From the NCBI GenBank assembly GCA_045642925.1, contig JAZUJW010000054.1, positions 1-32,492 on the forward strand: 32,492 nucleotides of DNA. Reading direction: 5' to 3'. The stretch is from Firm-04 sp045642925 (lineage in GTDB: Bacteria > Bacillota > Clostridia > Oscillospirales > Ruminococcaceae). Numbering within the stretch: position 1 is the stretch's first letter; every line of letters begins with the position of its first letter. The translations under genes were made by a program, and so were the position numbers. The notes beneath the pieces were generated by a model, which was not told where the DNA came from, made no database searches, and saw nothing but the letters and a program-made list of their open reading frames with translations. This document shows, in pieces, positions 15,507-23,886 of this stretch.

Positions 15507-17026
15507 GAATCTGCCTCCTCAAAGCTATCCGTGCGGAACGGCGCAACAGGCAGTCCGTTTGCACCAAACAGCGTTACTTTCATATAATTCGTCCATGCAT
15601 AGCGTGCGTTCTGCGGTGCAGAAACAGCATCGCTGTGCAGAATGATTTCGCCGTAGCCAAGTTCTGCTTCTGCGGGATGAAAAACGCCGTCCTCCCCTGC
15701 AACTTCAAAGCCTGCGGGTACGCCGTGCCATTCAAAGCCGTCCGAAGCATAATCAAATTGTACGGTCAGCGTGTCACCGCAGACGTAGAAATCACGATAC
15801 ATCGGCGCAGTCGTATCTTCAGCAGGGAATCTGCCGTAGACAACACTCAATGCCTGCAATGCAAGACGGTAGCCCACCTGCGATTTGTCCCGCGGATGAA
15901 TATTGTTCCATTCGCCGCAGTCCGGAATGACCGCAAGTCCTGTATTGCGAAGATTCTGGAAAACGTGCATCTGTGCTTCCCGAATCCTGCACCAATGGCG
16001 GAAATCGGGGTCATCACGATAGCGGAACATCGGAAGCTGTACGAACAGGAACGGCATCTGTGCATCGCCAAAGTCTTTGCGCCACTTGCCAATGAGTGCC
16101 GTCATCAGTGCCGCATAGGTATCGGGCGCATGGTCATCTGATTCGCCCTGATAATAGAGAAAACCGCGTATCGAGTAAGGCGCGATGCGCGAAAGCATCG
16201 TTTCATAAAGTCCTGCGGGACGGTTCGGATTGTTCGGTCCCATCGGTCCGGGATACTGCGATTCACCGCAGGCAGCCTGTAACTCCGTCCATGTCACATC
16301 GGGATGTTCTGCACTGTAAGCGTCCGCACGTTCCTGCCATGCAGACTGATACTCCGTATAGGCGGCATATTCCGCAAGATGCTGTGCGGTCGTCTTGCCT
16401 ACCATCGCATTGTCATAGTCGTCCAGATATGGCAGAAGGCAAGGGGTTTCCGCAATGGTTTCCCGCGGGATCCATGCGGAAGCGGATGTGCCGCCCCAGT
16501 TGCAGCCAATCAGTCCGATCGGGATATCGGGATAATATTTGCGGAGCGTGAGCGCGAAGTACAGCCCGACCGCCGACCATGCTTCTGCGGTATCGGGCGC
16601 TGCTTCCGTCCATGCGGCATTGCGTTCTGCGGCAGCAAAATCGGCATCTATCATTGGCAGTTTTTGCGTATAATAATAGCGGATGCCGCACTCCTTTGAG
16701 AGGGAATGCAGGATGTCTGCGCCGTGCAGGTCATTCCGAATCTCAAATTCCATGTTGCTCTGTCCGCCGCAGAGCCATACTTCACCGACCGCGATCTCTT
16801 TGAACACCAGCGTATCGGTATCCCCCGAAACCGTCAGCGTCAGATGTTCACAGGCAGCCATAGGCGGAAAATGCAGAAGCCATTTCCCGTCACGGGCAAT
16901 GGCAGAAGATGTATGATTTCCAAGTGCTGCGGTAATGCGTTCGCCCTCGGCGGCAGTACCGAACACAGCAATGCGTTTCTCACGCTGAAGCACCATATAA
17001 TCAGTAAAAACGGCAGCAGTATCCAC
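15503..17026 (-). CDS. SGNH-type O-acetylesterase (sialate O-acetylesterase family)
   Basis: About 508 residues related to the sialate O-acetylesterase / carbohydrate acetylesterase group. The nucleophile motif is CGGQSNMEFEI, the oxyanion block is YYQGESDDH, and the catalytic Asp-His region is NNIHPRDKSQVGYRLAL. The N-terminal part (VFTDYMVLQREKRIAVFGTA) is the usual beta-sandwich-like lead-in. No signal peptide is visible, so it may be cytoplasmic, acting on imported acetylated sugars. The best start is GTG 17026, 9 bases after AGGAGG; an in-frame TTG at 17053 lies upstream of that ribosome site and is not credible. It heads a two-gene leftward operon with the propeller-like protein. Confidence 0.87.
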   Translation of the reverse strand: MDTAAVFTDYMVLQREKRIAVFGTAAEGERITAALGNHTSSAIARDGKWLLHFPPMAACEHLTLTVSGDTDTLVFKEIAVGEVWLCGGQSNMEFEIRNDLHGADILHSLSKECGIRYYYTQKLPMIDADFAAAERNAAWTEAAPDTAEAWSAVGLYFALTLRKYYPDIPIGLIGCNWGGTSASAWIPRETIAETPCLLPYLDDYDNAMVGKTTAQHLAEYAAYTEYQSAWQERADAYSAEHPDVTWTELQAACGESQYPGPMGPNNPNRPAGLYETMLSRIAPYSIRGFLYYQGESDDHAPDTYAALMTALIGKWRKDFGDAQMPFLFVQLPMFRYRDDPDFRHWCRIREAQMHVFQNLRNTGLAVIPDCGEWNNIHPRDKSQVGYRLALQALSVVYGRFPAEDTTAPMYRDFYVCGDTLTVQFDYASDGFEWHGVPAGFEVAGEDGVFHPAEAELGYGEIILHSDAVSAPQNARYAWTNYMKVTLFGANGLPVAPFRTDSFEEADS

Positions 17027-17064
17027 TCGAACCAACCTCCTCGCGCCGATCAAATTGTAAATTC

Positions 17065-17093
17065 ATCATAACATATTCAAAATGAAAAGTCAA
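17065..17093 (-). promoter_or_regulatory. Promoter of the leftward esterase operon
   Basis: On the minus strand TTGACT (17093-17088), a 17-base spacer and TATGAT (17070-17065), about 40 bases ahead of the GTG start. Confidence 0.8.
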
Positions 17094-17192
17094 GGCTGTG
17101 TTCAGTGTGGAAATTCGCACGAAAATGACATTTTTTATTCTCCATCGCTAATTTCTTCCACACGAATCCGATGCGATTCCGCATTTTGCTAC

Positions 17193-17221
17193 TTTACAAA
17201 TGAAAAAAAATAGTGTATAAT
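17193..17221 (+). promoter_or_regulatory. Promoter of thrH
   Basis: TTTACA (17193-17198), a 17-base spacer and TATAAT (17216-17221), followed by a leader of about 35 bases. It is divergent from the esterase operon promoter about 100 bases to the left. Confidence 0.82.
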
Positions 17222-17263
17222 GATATCGTTACTTTTATAAATGTATACGGAGGAATCTGAAGT

Positions 17264-17875
17264 ATGAAAAATCCTATGAATATCGTGTGTCTTGATCTGG
17301 AAGGTGTTCTCGTTCCCGAGATCTGGATCGCATTTGCAGAAGCAAGCGGCATCCCTGAACTGAAGCGCACCACCCGTGATGAACCCGACTATGATAAGCT
17401 CATGCGCTGGAGAATCGGCATTCTCAAGGAGCATGGTCTTGGTCTGAAGGAAATTCAGGACACCATCGCTAAAATCGAACCCATGGAAGGCGCGAAGCAA
17501 TTCCTCGACACCCTCCGCAAACATACACAGGTCATCATCATCAGCGATACGTTCACGCAGTTTGCTGCGCCGCTGATGGAAAAACTGGGTATGCCTACCA
17601 TTTTCTGCAATACGCTCGAAGTAGCAGAAAACGGCGAAATTACGGGCTTCAAAATGCGTATTGAACAGTCCAAGCTTACCACAGTCAAGGCACTCCAGTC
17701 CATCGGCTTCGACACCATTGCCAGCGGTGACAGCTTCAATGACCTCGGCATGATTCAGGCAAGCAAAGCAGGCTTCCTGTTCCGCACCACCGAACAAATC
17801 AAAGCTGACTATCCGCAGTTCCCTGCACTGGAAACCTATGACGAACTTCTTGACGCAATTCTGAAAGCATTATAA
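17264..17875 (+). CDS. thrH: ThrH-type phosphoserine phosphatase / homoserine phosphotransferase
   Basis: A 203-residue HAD-superfamily protein very close in length and motifs to Pseudomonas ThrH. Motif I is CLDLEGVLVPE (nucleophile Asp11, with Glu13 in place of the usual second Asp, a ThrH trait). Motif II is IIISDTF, and motif IV is ASGDSFNDLGMI. ThrH dephosphorylates phosphoserine and can transfer the phosphate to homoserine, giving O-phosphohomoserine, which links serine and threonine synthesis. The start is set by GGAGG 10-15 bases upstream. It has its own promoter and terminator and is monocistronic. It is cytoplasmic, with no signal or membrane segment. Confidence 0.9.
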   Translation: MKNPMNIVCLDLEGVLVPEIWIAFAEASGIPELKRTTRDEPDYDKLMRWRIGILKEHGLGLKEIQDTIAKIEPMEGAKQFLDTLRKHTQVIIISDTFTQFAAPLMEKLGMPTIFCNTLEVAENGEITGFKMRIEQSKLTTVKALQSIGFDTIASGDSFNDLGMIQASKAGFLFRTTEQIKADYPQFPALETYDELLDAILKAL

Positions 17876-17895
17876 TGCATCATATTGACAACCAT

Positions 17896-17935
17896 AAAGC
17901 TGATTTCTCATGCCTTTTCATGAGGTCAGCTTTTT
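17896..17935 (+). terminator. Terminator after thrH
   Basis: AAAGCTGA (17896-17903) pairs with TCAGCTTT (17926-17933), with an inner CTCATG/CATGAG stem, followed by TT. Only about 35 bases separate it from the ribosome site of the next gene, and no good promoter is visible between them, so partial read-through may feed the downstream operon. Confidence 0.85.
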
Positions 17936-17985
17936 GGCATTTATTGTCCTGCGCTTTCAACATATCGCACTAGGAGGTGTTCTTT

Positions 17986-19938
17986 ATGGCTTCCATCCCT
18001 TCCCGCGTCCTCACTGCCATCTTCTGTGCCGCATCTGCGCTGTTTTTGCCCGCCATCTCCGCCCATGCAGACACATTGAATGCAGCCGATACCGCTGTCA
18101 CCACCACTGTCGCAGCCTCTGCGCCCATACGCACAGGCTGGGTGAAGGAAAGTCCGTACATTCGTTATTATGATAGTAACGGAAATCCTGTTTCAGGCGA
18201 ATATACCATCGACGGCGTGACCTATTTGTTTTCTGCAAACGGCACGCTCCAGACAGGCTGGCAAACCGTCAGCAACCAGCGCCGCTACTTCGACCCCAAG
18301 ACGGGTGAATCCGTCACAGGCTGGTTCGAATGGCGTGGAGAAACTTACTATATTTCCGAAGAATCCGGAAAAACCGTTGGTTTCTATGAAGACAAGAACG
18401 GCAAATACTATTTTGACCGTTATGGTGTCCGCCGCCATGACAACGACTTCATTGATGTGGATGACGATTGCTGTATTTTTGTCGATGCCAACGGACATCT
18501 TACTTGCGGATTCGTTGAGATCAACAAGAAGATGTACTACTTCGATGAAAAGGGCTGGATGCAGCGCGGCTTCTGCACGGTGAACGGCTGTAAACGCTAC
18601 TTCGACCCCGACATCGGTGAAGAACAGCTCGGCTGGCTCACTTTTGCAGACGGCATCATGTACAATGACAAAAAGAACGGCTTGCTGACAGGTGCACAGA
18701 CCATCAAAGATACGTTATATTTCTTCGACAAGAACGGATATCTGCAAACCGGTTTCCAGACCGTTGACGGCTGCAAACGCTTCTTCAACATTTATAATGG
18801 TGCAGAAGAACTCGGCTGGCTCTATCTGGAAGAAGGCACCATGTACAGCGACCGGAAAAACGGCTTGCTGACCGGTGTGCAAACCATTGACGGCAATGTC
18901 TATTGTTTTGATGAAAACGGTATTCTGCAAACGGGCTTTCAGCTCTCTGAAGCTGACGGCACTTACCAGTATTTCGGTGCGGACGGCAAACGGCTGACCG
19001 GTTTCCAGAATATTGACGGCAACACCTACTATTTTGATACCGAAAACGGTGCGATGCTCCGCGGCTTACAGGTCATCCAGAACAAGGTCTACTATTTTAA
19101 TGCGGACGGCATCATGTACCGTGGTCTGAAAAAGTTCAAATCGGGACAGATCTACTGCTTCGGTGATGACGGCAGTGCTGTCAGCGGCATCGTTTCCTTT
19201 GAGGAAGGCTCGTTCTGCTTTGGCAAAGACGGACTTGCCATGACGGGACTTGTATTCTATGACAATGTGCCGCTGCTGATCGATGCGGATTACCACCTCG
19301 CCACCGGCTTCCTGACCATCGACACCGCAACCTATTATGCCGATGCCGATTCACACCCCGTCAAGGAATGGCAGGAAATCGCAGGGGCATTCTACTACTT
19401 CGACCCCGACAATTTCCAGATGGCAACCAGAGCCACGATCGACGGCTACGCAATTGATGCGGACGGCAAGGCGCATACGCTCCTCTATAATGACATCAAA
19501 TCAATGCTTTCCAAAGTGGATAAAACGCCTGCCGCGCTCTACACCTATGTCATCAATAATTTCCGCTACAAGAAAATCGAAGACACACGCACCCGCGAAC
19601 AGCTCAATGCACAGGGCTGGGACAAGCTGGTAGAATACACCGTCAAGAACCGCGCAGGTGTGTGCTATTACCTTGCCGCTACACTGGATTACTTCATGCA
19701 GCAGCAGGGCATGACCACCCGCATCGTCCACGCAACACACGGCACAGGTGACCACTATTGGAATCAGGTGCTCGTAGACGGTGTTTGGCAGAATTATGAC
19801 CCGACATACAATAACCGCTGCAACATCGCGTGGGATATGATCATCGCACGCGGTTCGTATACCGTCTATGGCTTCATTACCGTCCACTATGACGCACGCG
19901 GTACTTATACCGGTACGGATTTCGAAGCTTTTTCTTGA
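17986..19938 (+). CDS. Secreted cell-wall-binding repeat protein with transglutaminase-like domain
   Basis: A 650-residue exported protein. A signal peptide spans about 1-28 (cleavage near SAHA). From about residue 45 to 510 runs a tandem array of roughly 20-residue aromatic/glycine repeats (GWQTVSNQRRYFD, TGFQNIDGNTYYFDTENG), the CW_binding_1 / glucan-binding pattern that attaches proteins to wall polymers. The C-terminal 150 residues are transglutaminase-like, with the triad Cys560 (AGVCYYLA), His590 (DHYWNQV) and Asp605 (YDPTYN). Such domains can be proteases or crosslinkers; which applies here is unknown. ATG 17986 is chosen because AGGAGG lies at 17972-17977. It is the first gene of a four-gene surface operon; the lipoprotein follows after 20 bases. 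Confidence 0.88.
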   Translation: MASIPSRVLTAIFCAASALFLPAISAHADTLNAADTAVTTTVAASAPIRTGWVKESPYIRYYDSNGNPVSGEYTIDGVTYLFSANGTLQTGWQTVSNQRRYFDPKTGESVTGWFEWRGETYYISEESGKTVGFYEDKNGKYYFDRYGVRRHDNDFIDVDDDCCIFVDANGHLTCGFVEINKKMYYFDEKGWMQRGFCTVNGCKRYFDPDIGEEQLGWLTFADGIMYNDKKNGLLTGAQTIKDTLYFFDKNGYLQTGFQTVDGCKRFFNIYNGAEELGWLYLEEGTMYSDRKNGLLTGVQTIDGNVYCFDENGILQTGFQLSEADGTYQYFGADGKRLTGFQNIDGNTYYFDTENGAMLRGLQVIQNKVYYFNADGIMYRGLKKFKSGQIYCFGDDGSAVSGIVSFEEGSFCFGKDGLAMTGLVFYDNVPLLIDADYHLATGFLTIDTATYYADADSHPVKEWQEIAGAFYYFDPDNFQMATRATIDGYAIDADGKAHTLLYNDIKSMLSKVDKTPAALYTYVINNFRYKKIEDTRTREQLNAQGWDKLVEYTVKNRAGVCYYLAATLDYFMQQQGMTTRIVHATHGTGDHYWNQVLVDGVWQNYDPTYNNRCNIAWDMIIARGSYTVYGFITVHYDARGTYTGTDFEAFS

Positions 19939-19958
19939 AAAGAAAGGATTTCTTGCAT

Positions 19959-20783
19959 ATGAAACATTTCAATCTGAAAATGATGCTCTGTCTGACAGCG
20001 CTCAGTGCTGCAATGCTTGCAGGCTGTAATGAACAATCTGTTACGGAAACCGATTCCTCCGGAACGGATATCGCCCTGCTTCCCGCAGATTCCACTGCTG
20101 TCACAACGCTGACAGACGCTGCCACCACCACAAGCGGCGCAACAGCTCTGACAACATTATTTGCAGCCAAGACAACCGCTACCTCCTCTACTGCTGCTTC
20201 TACGTCTACAGCCACAACAACCAGCAAGCTCACCGAAATTGACACCCACACGACCACTTCCAATACGACAGTGGCAACAGTTACCCTCGCGCCGCCTGTG
20301 ACCTCCGGCACAAAGGCTTCAACCGCTGCCACGACCGTTTCCACAACTACAAAAGCTACCACCGTCGCTACCACCGTATCGACTGCGGCAACAACAACCA
20401 TTCCTGCCTCCGAACTGGTCAATCTGTTCAGCGAACTCACCCTCGGCGGCGAATGCAGTGACTACATTTCCGCTCACACCGATTACGATTTCCATGAAGC
20501 GGCAAGCTGCATGGGCGAAGGTATGGACCGCGTCTACGTCTACAAGGGCTACACGCTCCTCACATATTTTGACGGAAAACAAGAACTGCTGACGGAAGTT
20601 GACATTCTCAAGCCCGGATTCGTCACACCGAAGGGCGCACAGGTCGGTTGGACACGCACACAGGTCGAAAGCGTTTATGGCAAGGAAGCATTCGATGTCT
20701 ATGAGCGCAACGGCAGTATGACACAGTTCAAATACGATGGCGATATCGTAAGTTCCATCGAGCTGTACATCAACTGGGTATGA
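19959..20783 (+). CDS. Thr-rich lipoprotein with unknown C-terminal domain
   Basis: A 274-residue predicted lipoprotein. The signal sequence ends in the lipobox LAGC, with the lipidated Cys at 23. Residues about 40-160 are a Thr/Ser/Ala linker, like those of cellulosomal and wall proteins. The C-terminal 110 residues are a compact domain (SDYISAHTDYDFHEAASC, then WTRTQVESVYGKEAFDV) that I cannot assign to a family. The ATG at 19959 follows AGAAAGGA (19941-19948); an in-frame TTG at 19935 overlapping the previous stop is less likely. The MBOAT gene starts 4 bases after its stop, so it is tightly coupled to that gene and may anchor or support the acyltransfer machinery at the membrane surface (inference). 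Confidence 0.8.
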   Translation: MKHFNLKMMLCLTALSAAMLAGCNEQSVTETDSSGTDIALLPADSTAVTTLTDAATTTSGATALTTLFAAKTTATSSTAASTSTATTTSKLTEIDTHTTTSNTTVATVTLAPPVTSGTKASTAATTVSTTTKATTVATTVSTAATTTIPASELVNLFSELTLGGECSDYISAHTDYDFHEAASCMGEGMDRVYVYKGYTLLTYFDGKQELLTEVDILKPGFVTPKGAQVGWTRTQVESVYGKEAFDVYERNGSMTQFKYDGDIVSSIELYINWV

Positions 20784-20787
20784 TTCC

Positions 20788-22197
20788 ATGACATTTACCA
20801 GTCCATTATTTCTGTTTTGCTTTTTTCCGCTTGTATTTCTCTGTTATGCAGCAATTCCGCATCGGTTTCTCCGCGTGCGGAATGCGCTGCTGATTTTCGC
20901 AAGTCTGCTGTTCTATGGATGGGGTGAACCCTTCGCCATGCTGCTGATGCTGGGCGTCGTACTGCTGAATTATGCAGCGGCACTCGGCATTGCCAAAGGC
21001 GGCGTGCTCCGAAAAGTTTGCTATCCGCTCGGAACGATTGGCAGCCTTGCGATTCTGTTTGTATATAAATACGCAGATTTTCTGCTGGGCGCAGTCAATG
21101 ATGCTTTTGGTCTGACACTGCCGCTGCCGCATCTGCGTCTTCCTATCGGTATTTCGTTCTTCATTTTTCAGGCAATTTCCTACCTGATCGACACCGCACG
21201 CGGCGAAGCACCTCCGCAGCGCAATTATTTCAAGCTCCTGCTTTATATTTCGTTCTTTCCGCAGTTGGTCGCAGGGCCGATCGTCCGTTATCAGACCATC
21301 GCAGAAGCGCTCGAATCCCGCAAATTCTCCCTCACCGACATCAACCGCGGACTCCGCCGTATGATTCTTGGTCTGGCAAAGAAAGTGCTGCTTGCAGACG
21401 TACTTGGTTTGGTCGCAGATACGGTCTTTTCGATGGGTGAAACGCTTGCCCTGCCTGCCGCATGGCTCGGCGCAGTCTGCTATACGCTCCAGATCTACTA
21501 CGATTTTTCGGGTTACAGCGACATGGCGATCGGCATGGGCAGAATGTTCGGCTTCTCGTTCGATGAAAACTTCAATTATCCGTACATTTCCTGTTCGATT
21601 ACCGAATTCTGGCGGCGCTGGCATATTTCGCTGACCGTTTGGTTCCGCAATTACCTCTACATTCCGCTTGGCGGCAACCGCAAAGGCACCTTCCGCACCA
21701 TTCTCAACAAGTGGATCGTCTTTTTCTGCACGGGCATCTGGCACGGCGCAAACTGGACATTCCTGCTCTGGGGCTTGCTCAACGGCGCACTCATGAGCGT
21801 GGAACAGCTCGTCTGCAAAGGCGAAAAGCCACGCAGACGCGGCTTTCTCATGCATCTTTATACGATGCTGGCGGTATGTCTTGCATTTGTACTGTTCCGT
21901 GCGGATTCCGTCACACAAGCACTCCATTTCTACCGTACCATGTTCGATGTGACATCCGTTTCCATCACGGGCGCATCTGCCGCCGCACAGCTTCTCTCAC
22001 CGCTGGTCATTGCCACGCTCGCCGCTGCGGTACTTTTTGCCACACCAATTCTTCGCAACACCGTCAAAATCATTCAGGCACGCTCAAAAGCCTGCGCATC
22101 CGTCCTTTGTTCGATGGGTGCGGCAGTCCTGTTGGTTCTTTCTTTGATGAGCGCGGCGGCAAACACCTATCACCCGTTCATCTATTTTCGATTCTAA
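20788..22197 (+). CDS. MBOAT-family O-acyltransferase (AlgI/DltB-like)
   Basis: A 469-residue polytopic membrane protein of the MBOAT family, the size of AlgI and DltB. Family motifs are DFSGYSDMAIGMGRMFGF, FWRRWHISLTVWFRNYLYIP and the active-site region GIWHGANWTFLLWG with its conserved His. AlgI-type proteins move acetyl groups across the membrane for polysaccharide O-acetylation, while DltB moves D-alanine. The downstream DHHW/AlgX-like partner and the absence of dltA/dltC genes favour acetylation. Its start is 4 bases after the lipoprotein stop without a strong ribosome site, indicating coupled translation. The target polymer is unknown, possibly a wall glycopolymer bound by the first gene product. 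Confidence 0.92.
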   Translation: MTFTSPLFLFCFFPLVFLCYAAIPHRFLRVRNALLIFASLLFYGWGEPFAMLLMLGVVLLNYAAALGIAKGGVLRKVCYPLGTIGSLAILFVYKYADFLLGAVNDAFGLTLPLPHLRLPIGISFFIFQAISYLIDTARGEAPPQRNYFKLLLYISFFPQLVAGPIVRYQTIAEALESRKFSLTDINRGLRRMILGLAKKVLLADVLGLVADTVFSMGETLALPAAWLGAVCYTLQIYYDFSGYSDMAIGMGRMFGFSFDENFNYPYISCSITEFWRRWHISLTVWFRNYLYIPLGGNRKGTFRTILNKWIVFFCTGIWHGANWTFLLWGLLNGALMSVEQLVCKGEKPRRRGFLMHLYTMLAVCLAFVLFRADSVTQALHFYRTMFDVTSVSITGASAAAQLLSPLVIATLAAAVLFATPILRNTVKIIQARSKACASVLCSMGAAVLLVLSLMSAAANTYHPFIYFRF

Positions 22198-22209
22198 GGA
22201 GGCGCAGAC

Positions 22210-23664
22210 ATGAAACATACCCTCAAAAAACCACTGCGCCTTCTCTTTCCTGCGGTCGTATTTGCGATGCTTTTGACACCGCTGGTCACAATGTGCATTG
22301 CCCGCAATAACGATGCTGTCAGCATTGACAACCGCGGAAAGACGCCGTTTCCATCCCTGAAAAATGCAGACGGCGGATTCAATGCAGAATTTTTCTCCGG
22401 CGTAGAAGCGTGGTTTTCCGACAGTTTCGGTCTTCGCTCCGAAATGATTACCGCCAACAACGCCATCACGCGCAGTCTGCTTGCAACGTCCATGACCGCT
22501 GATGTCATTCAGGGCAAGGATGGCTGGCTGTACTACACGCCGACCATTTCCGATGCTACAGGTCATGCGGCAGTATCCGCAAGCGGTGCAAAACACATTG
22601 CCCATACCATTCGCATGATGCAGAATTATGCGGCATCCGTCGGCGCAAACTTCGTATTTACGTCCGCGCCCAACAAAGCGAGCATCTATCCGCAATATCT
22701 GCCCGCACGGTACTTTTCGGTCGGCGGCGAAAACACGCTTGACCTCGTGACGCAGGCGCTTGCCACGGAAGGCGCCGCCTACTGTGATTTGCGTGCGGTA
22801 TTGCGTGAAAATGCTGACAATGCGCAGCTTTACCACAAAACTGATACCCACTGGAATGGCGCAGGTGCGATGATTGGCTTTACCGCACTCCGCACAGCGC
22901 TTGGCAAAGATACCTGCGGTTTTCCGGATGCGGCGCAGACAGTCACCTGCGATTTTGAAGGGGACTTGCTGAAAATGTGTTCCCCTGCGCGCATCACGCC
23001 TGATGAAAACATCGTATTTGCCATTCCGCAGACCTTTTCCTATCTTGGCAGACACCGCACAGAAGACGATTTGCAGATTCAGACGCAATGTGCAGACGGA
23101 AACGGTTCCCTTCTGCTGTTCCGCGATTCCTTCGGCAGAGCGCTGATTCCGCTGTTTTCGCAAAGCTATGCGCAGTGTACTTATCTGCGCGGCGACCGCT
23201 TTGCGCTTGACCAGATCACAGCAACAGGCGCAGAGGATGTCGTTTGTGAGCTGGTGGAGCGAAATATTCCGAATCTGCTGGAATATGCACCACAATGCCC
23301 CGCGATGCCGACCGTGCTTTCCGATTTGACCACGGCAAACCTTTCCTACGCGGCAGATGCCGTTACGCATGAACAAGTCGTGCCGCAGGTCTATGCCACA
23401 GCGGATGGCGCATATGAACATATCTACGGCACTTTTCACAATGTCGCCGCAAACTGTGACGCGGTGTACTGTGAAATCGGCGGCGTGCTCTATGAAGCAT
23501 TTCCTTGCTATGAAAAGACGCTTCTGCATGAAAATCAGACGCAGGACAACGGCTTTTCTCTCTATCTGCCGTCTGCGGCATGGACGGAGGGAAACACGGT
23601 TCATGTGCTTGCCAAGCAAAACGGCAGTTACATCGACCTTGGCACGGCAACTCCGCTGACATGA
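22210..23664 (+). CDS. DHHW/AlgX-like SGNH-family protein, partner of the MBOAT
   Basis: A 484-residue protein with one N-terminal membrane segment or uncleaved signal (about 9-30) and an extracytoplasmic SGNH-like domain. IDNRGKTPFPSLKNADG, DGWLYYT, the catalytic Asp-His motif YHKTDTHWNGAGA and the Ser-containing FRDSFGRALIP match the DHHW/AlgJ-AlgX group. In the usual system the MBOAT supplies acetyl groups and this protein transfers them to the polysaccharide. The C-terminal 100 residues (from about 380) look like a separate beta-rich, possibly carbohydrate-binding domain. The start follows a strong AAGGAGG right at the end of the MBOAT gene; the 12-base gap indicates one operon. Confidence 0.86.
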   Translation: MKHTLKKPLRLLFPAVVFAMLLTPLVTMCIARNNDAVSIDNRGKTPFPSLKNADGGFNAEFFSGVEAWFSDSFGLRSEMITANNAITRSLLATSMTADVIQGKDGWLYYTPTISDATGHAAVSASGAKHIAHTIRMMQNYAASVGANFVFTSAPNKASIYPQYLPARYFSVGGENTLDLVTQALATEGAAYCDLRAVLRENADNAQLYHKTDTHWNGAGAMIGFTALRTALGKDTCGFPDAAQTVTCDFEGDLLKMCSPARITPDENIVFAIPQTFSYLGRHRTEDDLQIQTQCADGNGSLLLFRDSFGRALIPLFSQSYAQCTYLRGDRFALDQITATGAEDVVCELVERNIPNLLEYAPQCPAMPTVLSDLTTANLSYAADAVTHEQVVPQVYATADGAYEHIYGTFHNVAANCDAVYCEIGGVLYEAFPCYEKTLLHENQTQDNGFSLYLPSAAWTEGNTVHVLAKQNGSYIDLGTATPLT

Positions 23665-23701
23665 CGCAGCAGATTTCACAGAGAAGTTTCTTCTGCGGGC
23701 A

Positions 23702-23730
23702 TTGACAAATCTGAAATCTTGTGCTATAAT
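23702..23730 (+). promoter_or_regulatory. Consensus promoter of the pfl operon
   Basis: TTGACA (23702-23707), exactly 17 bases, then TATAAT (23725-23730): a perfect sigma-A consensus. Transcription should start near 23737, at the first helix of the riboswitch. Confidence 0.92.
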
Positions 23731-23736
23731 CAAAAA

Positions 23737-23820
23737 AGAGATGAACGCTGACGGCTTGTGAATCGACACAGTGCGTATCTCTCGAAGCATCTGCTTCGTT
23801 TATGCCGACCGTCTGGGCAG
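23737..23820 (+). promoter_or_regulatory. ZTP (pfl motif) riboswitch aptamer
   Basis: The leader can form the ZTP aptamer. Helix P1 is AGAGAT (23737-23742) with ATCTCT (23777-23782). The inner helix is TGTG (23757-23760) with CACA (23767-23770). The pseudoknot is GACGG (23750-23754) with CCGTC (23809-23813). The linker carries the hairpin CGAAGC-ATCT-GCTTCG (23783-23798). The 3' part CCGTCTGGGCA matches the conserved CCGCCUGGGC element of this class. ZTP/ZMP signals lack of 10-formyl-tetrahydrofolate. The class was first named after pfl genes, and here pflB is the downstream gene, whose product makes formate for that pathway. Confidence 0.85.
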
Positions 23821-23851
23821 TTTCCGTTTTCTTGCGGCGACTGCCCTTTTT
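23815..23851 (+). terminator. Riboswitch-controlled intrinsic terminator
   Basis: GGGCAGT (23815-23821) pairs with ACTGCCC (23840-23846), helped by CCG/CGG inside, and TTTTT follows. The 5' arm overlaps the conserved CTGGGC of the aptamer, so ligand binding should prevent the hairpin and switch the pfl genes on. Confidence 0.88.
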
Positions 23852-23886
23852 ATATTATATTTTCAATTTTATAGGAGGTAGCAAAC

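Noticed and set aside
19935..19958. TTG start for the lipoprotein overlapping the preceding stop
   Set aside because: It would place extra charged residues before the signal sequence; ATG 19959, with AGAAAGGA at a good distance, gives a normal lipoprotein signal.
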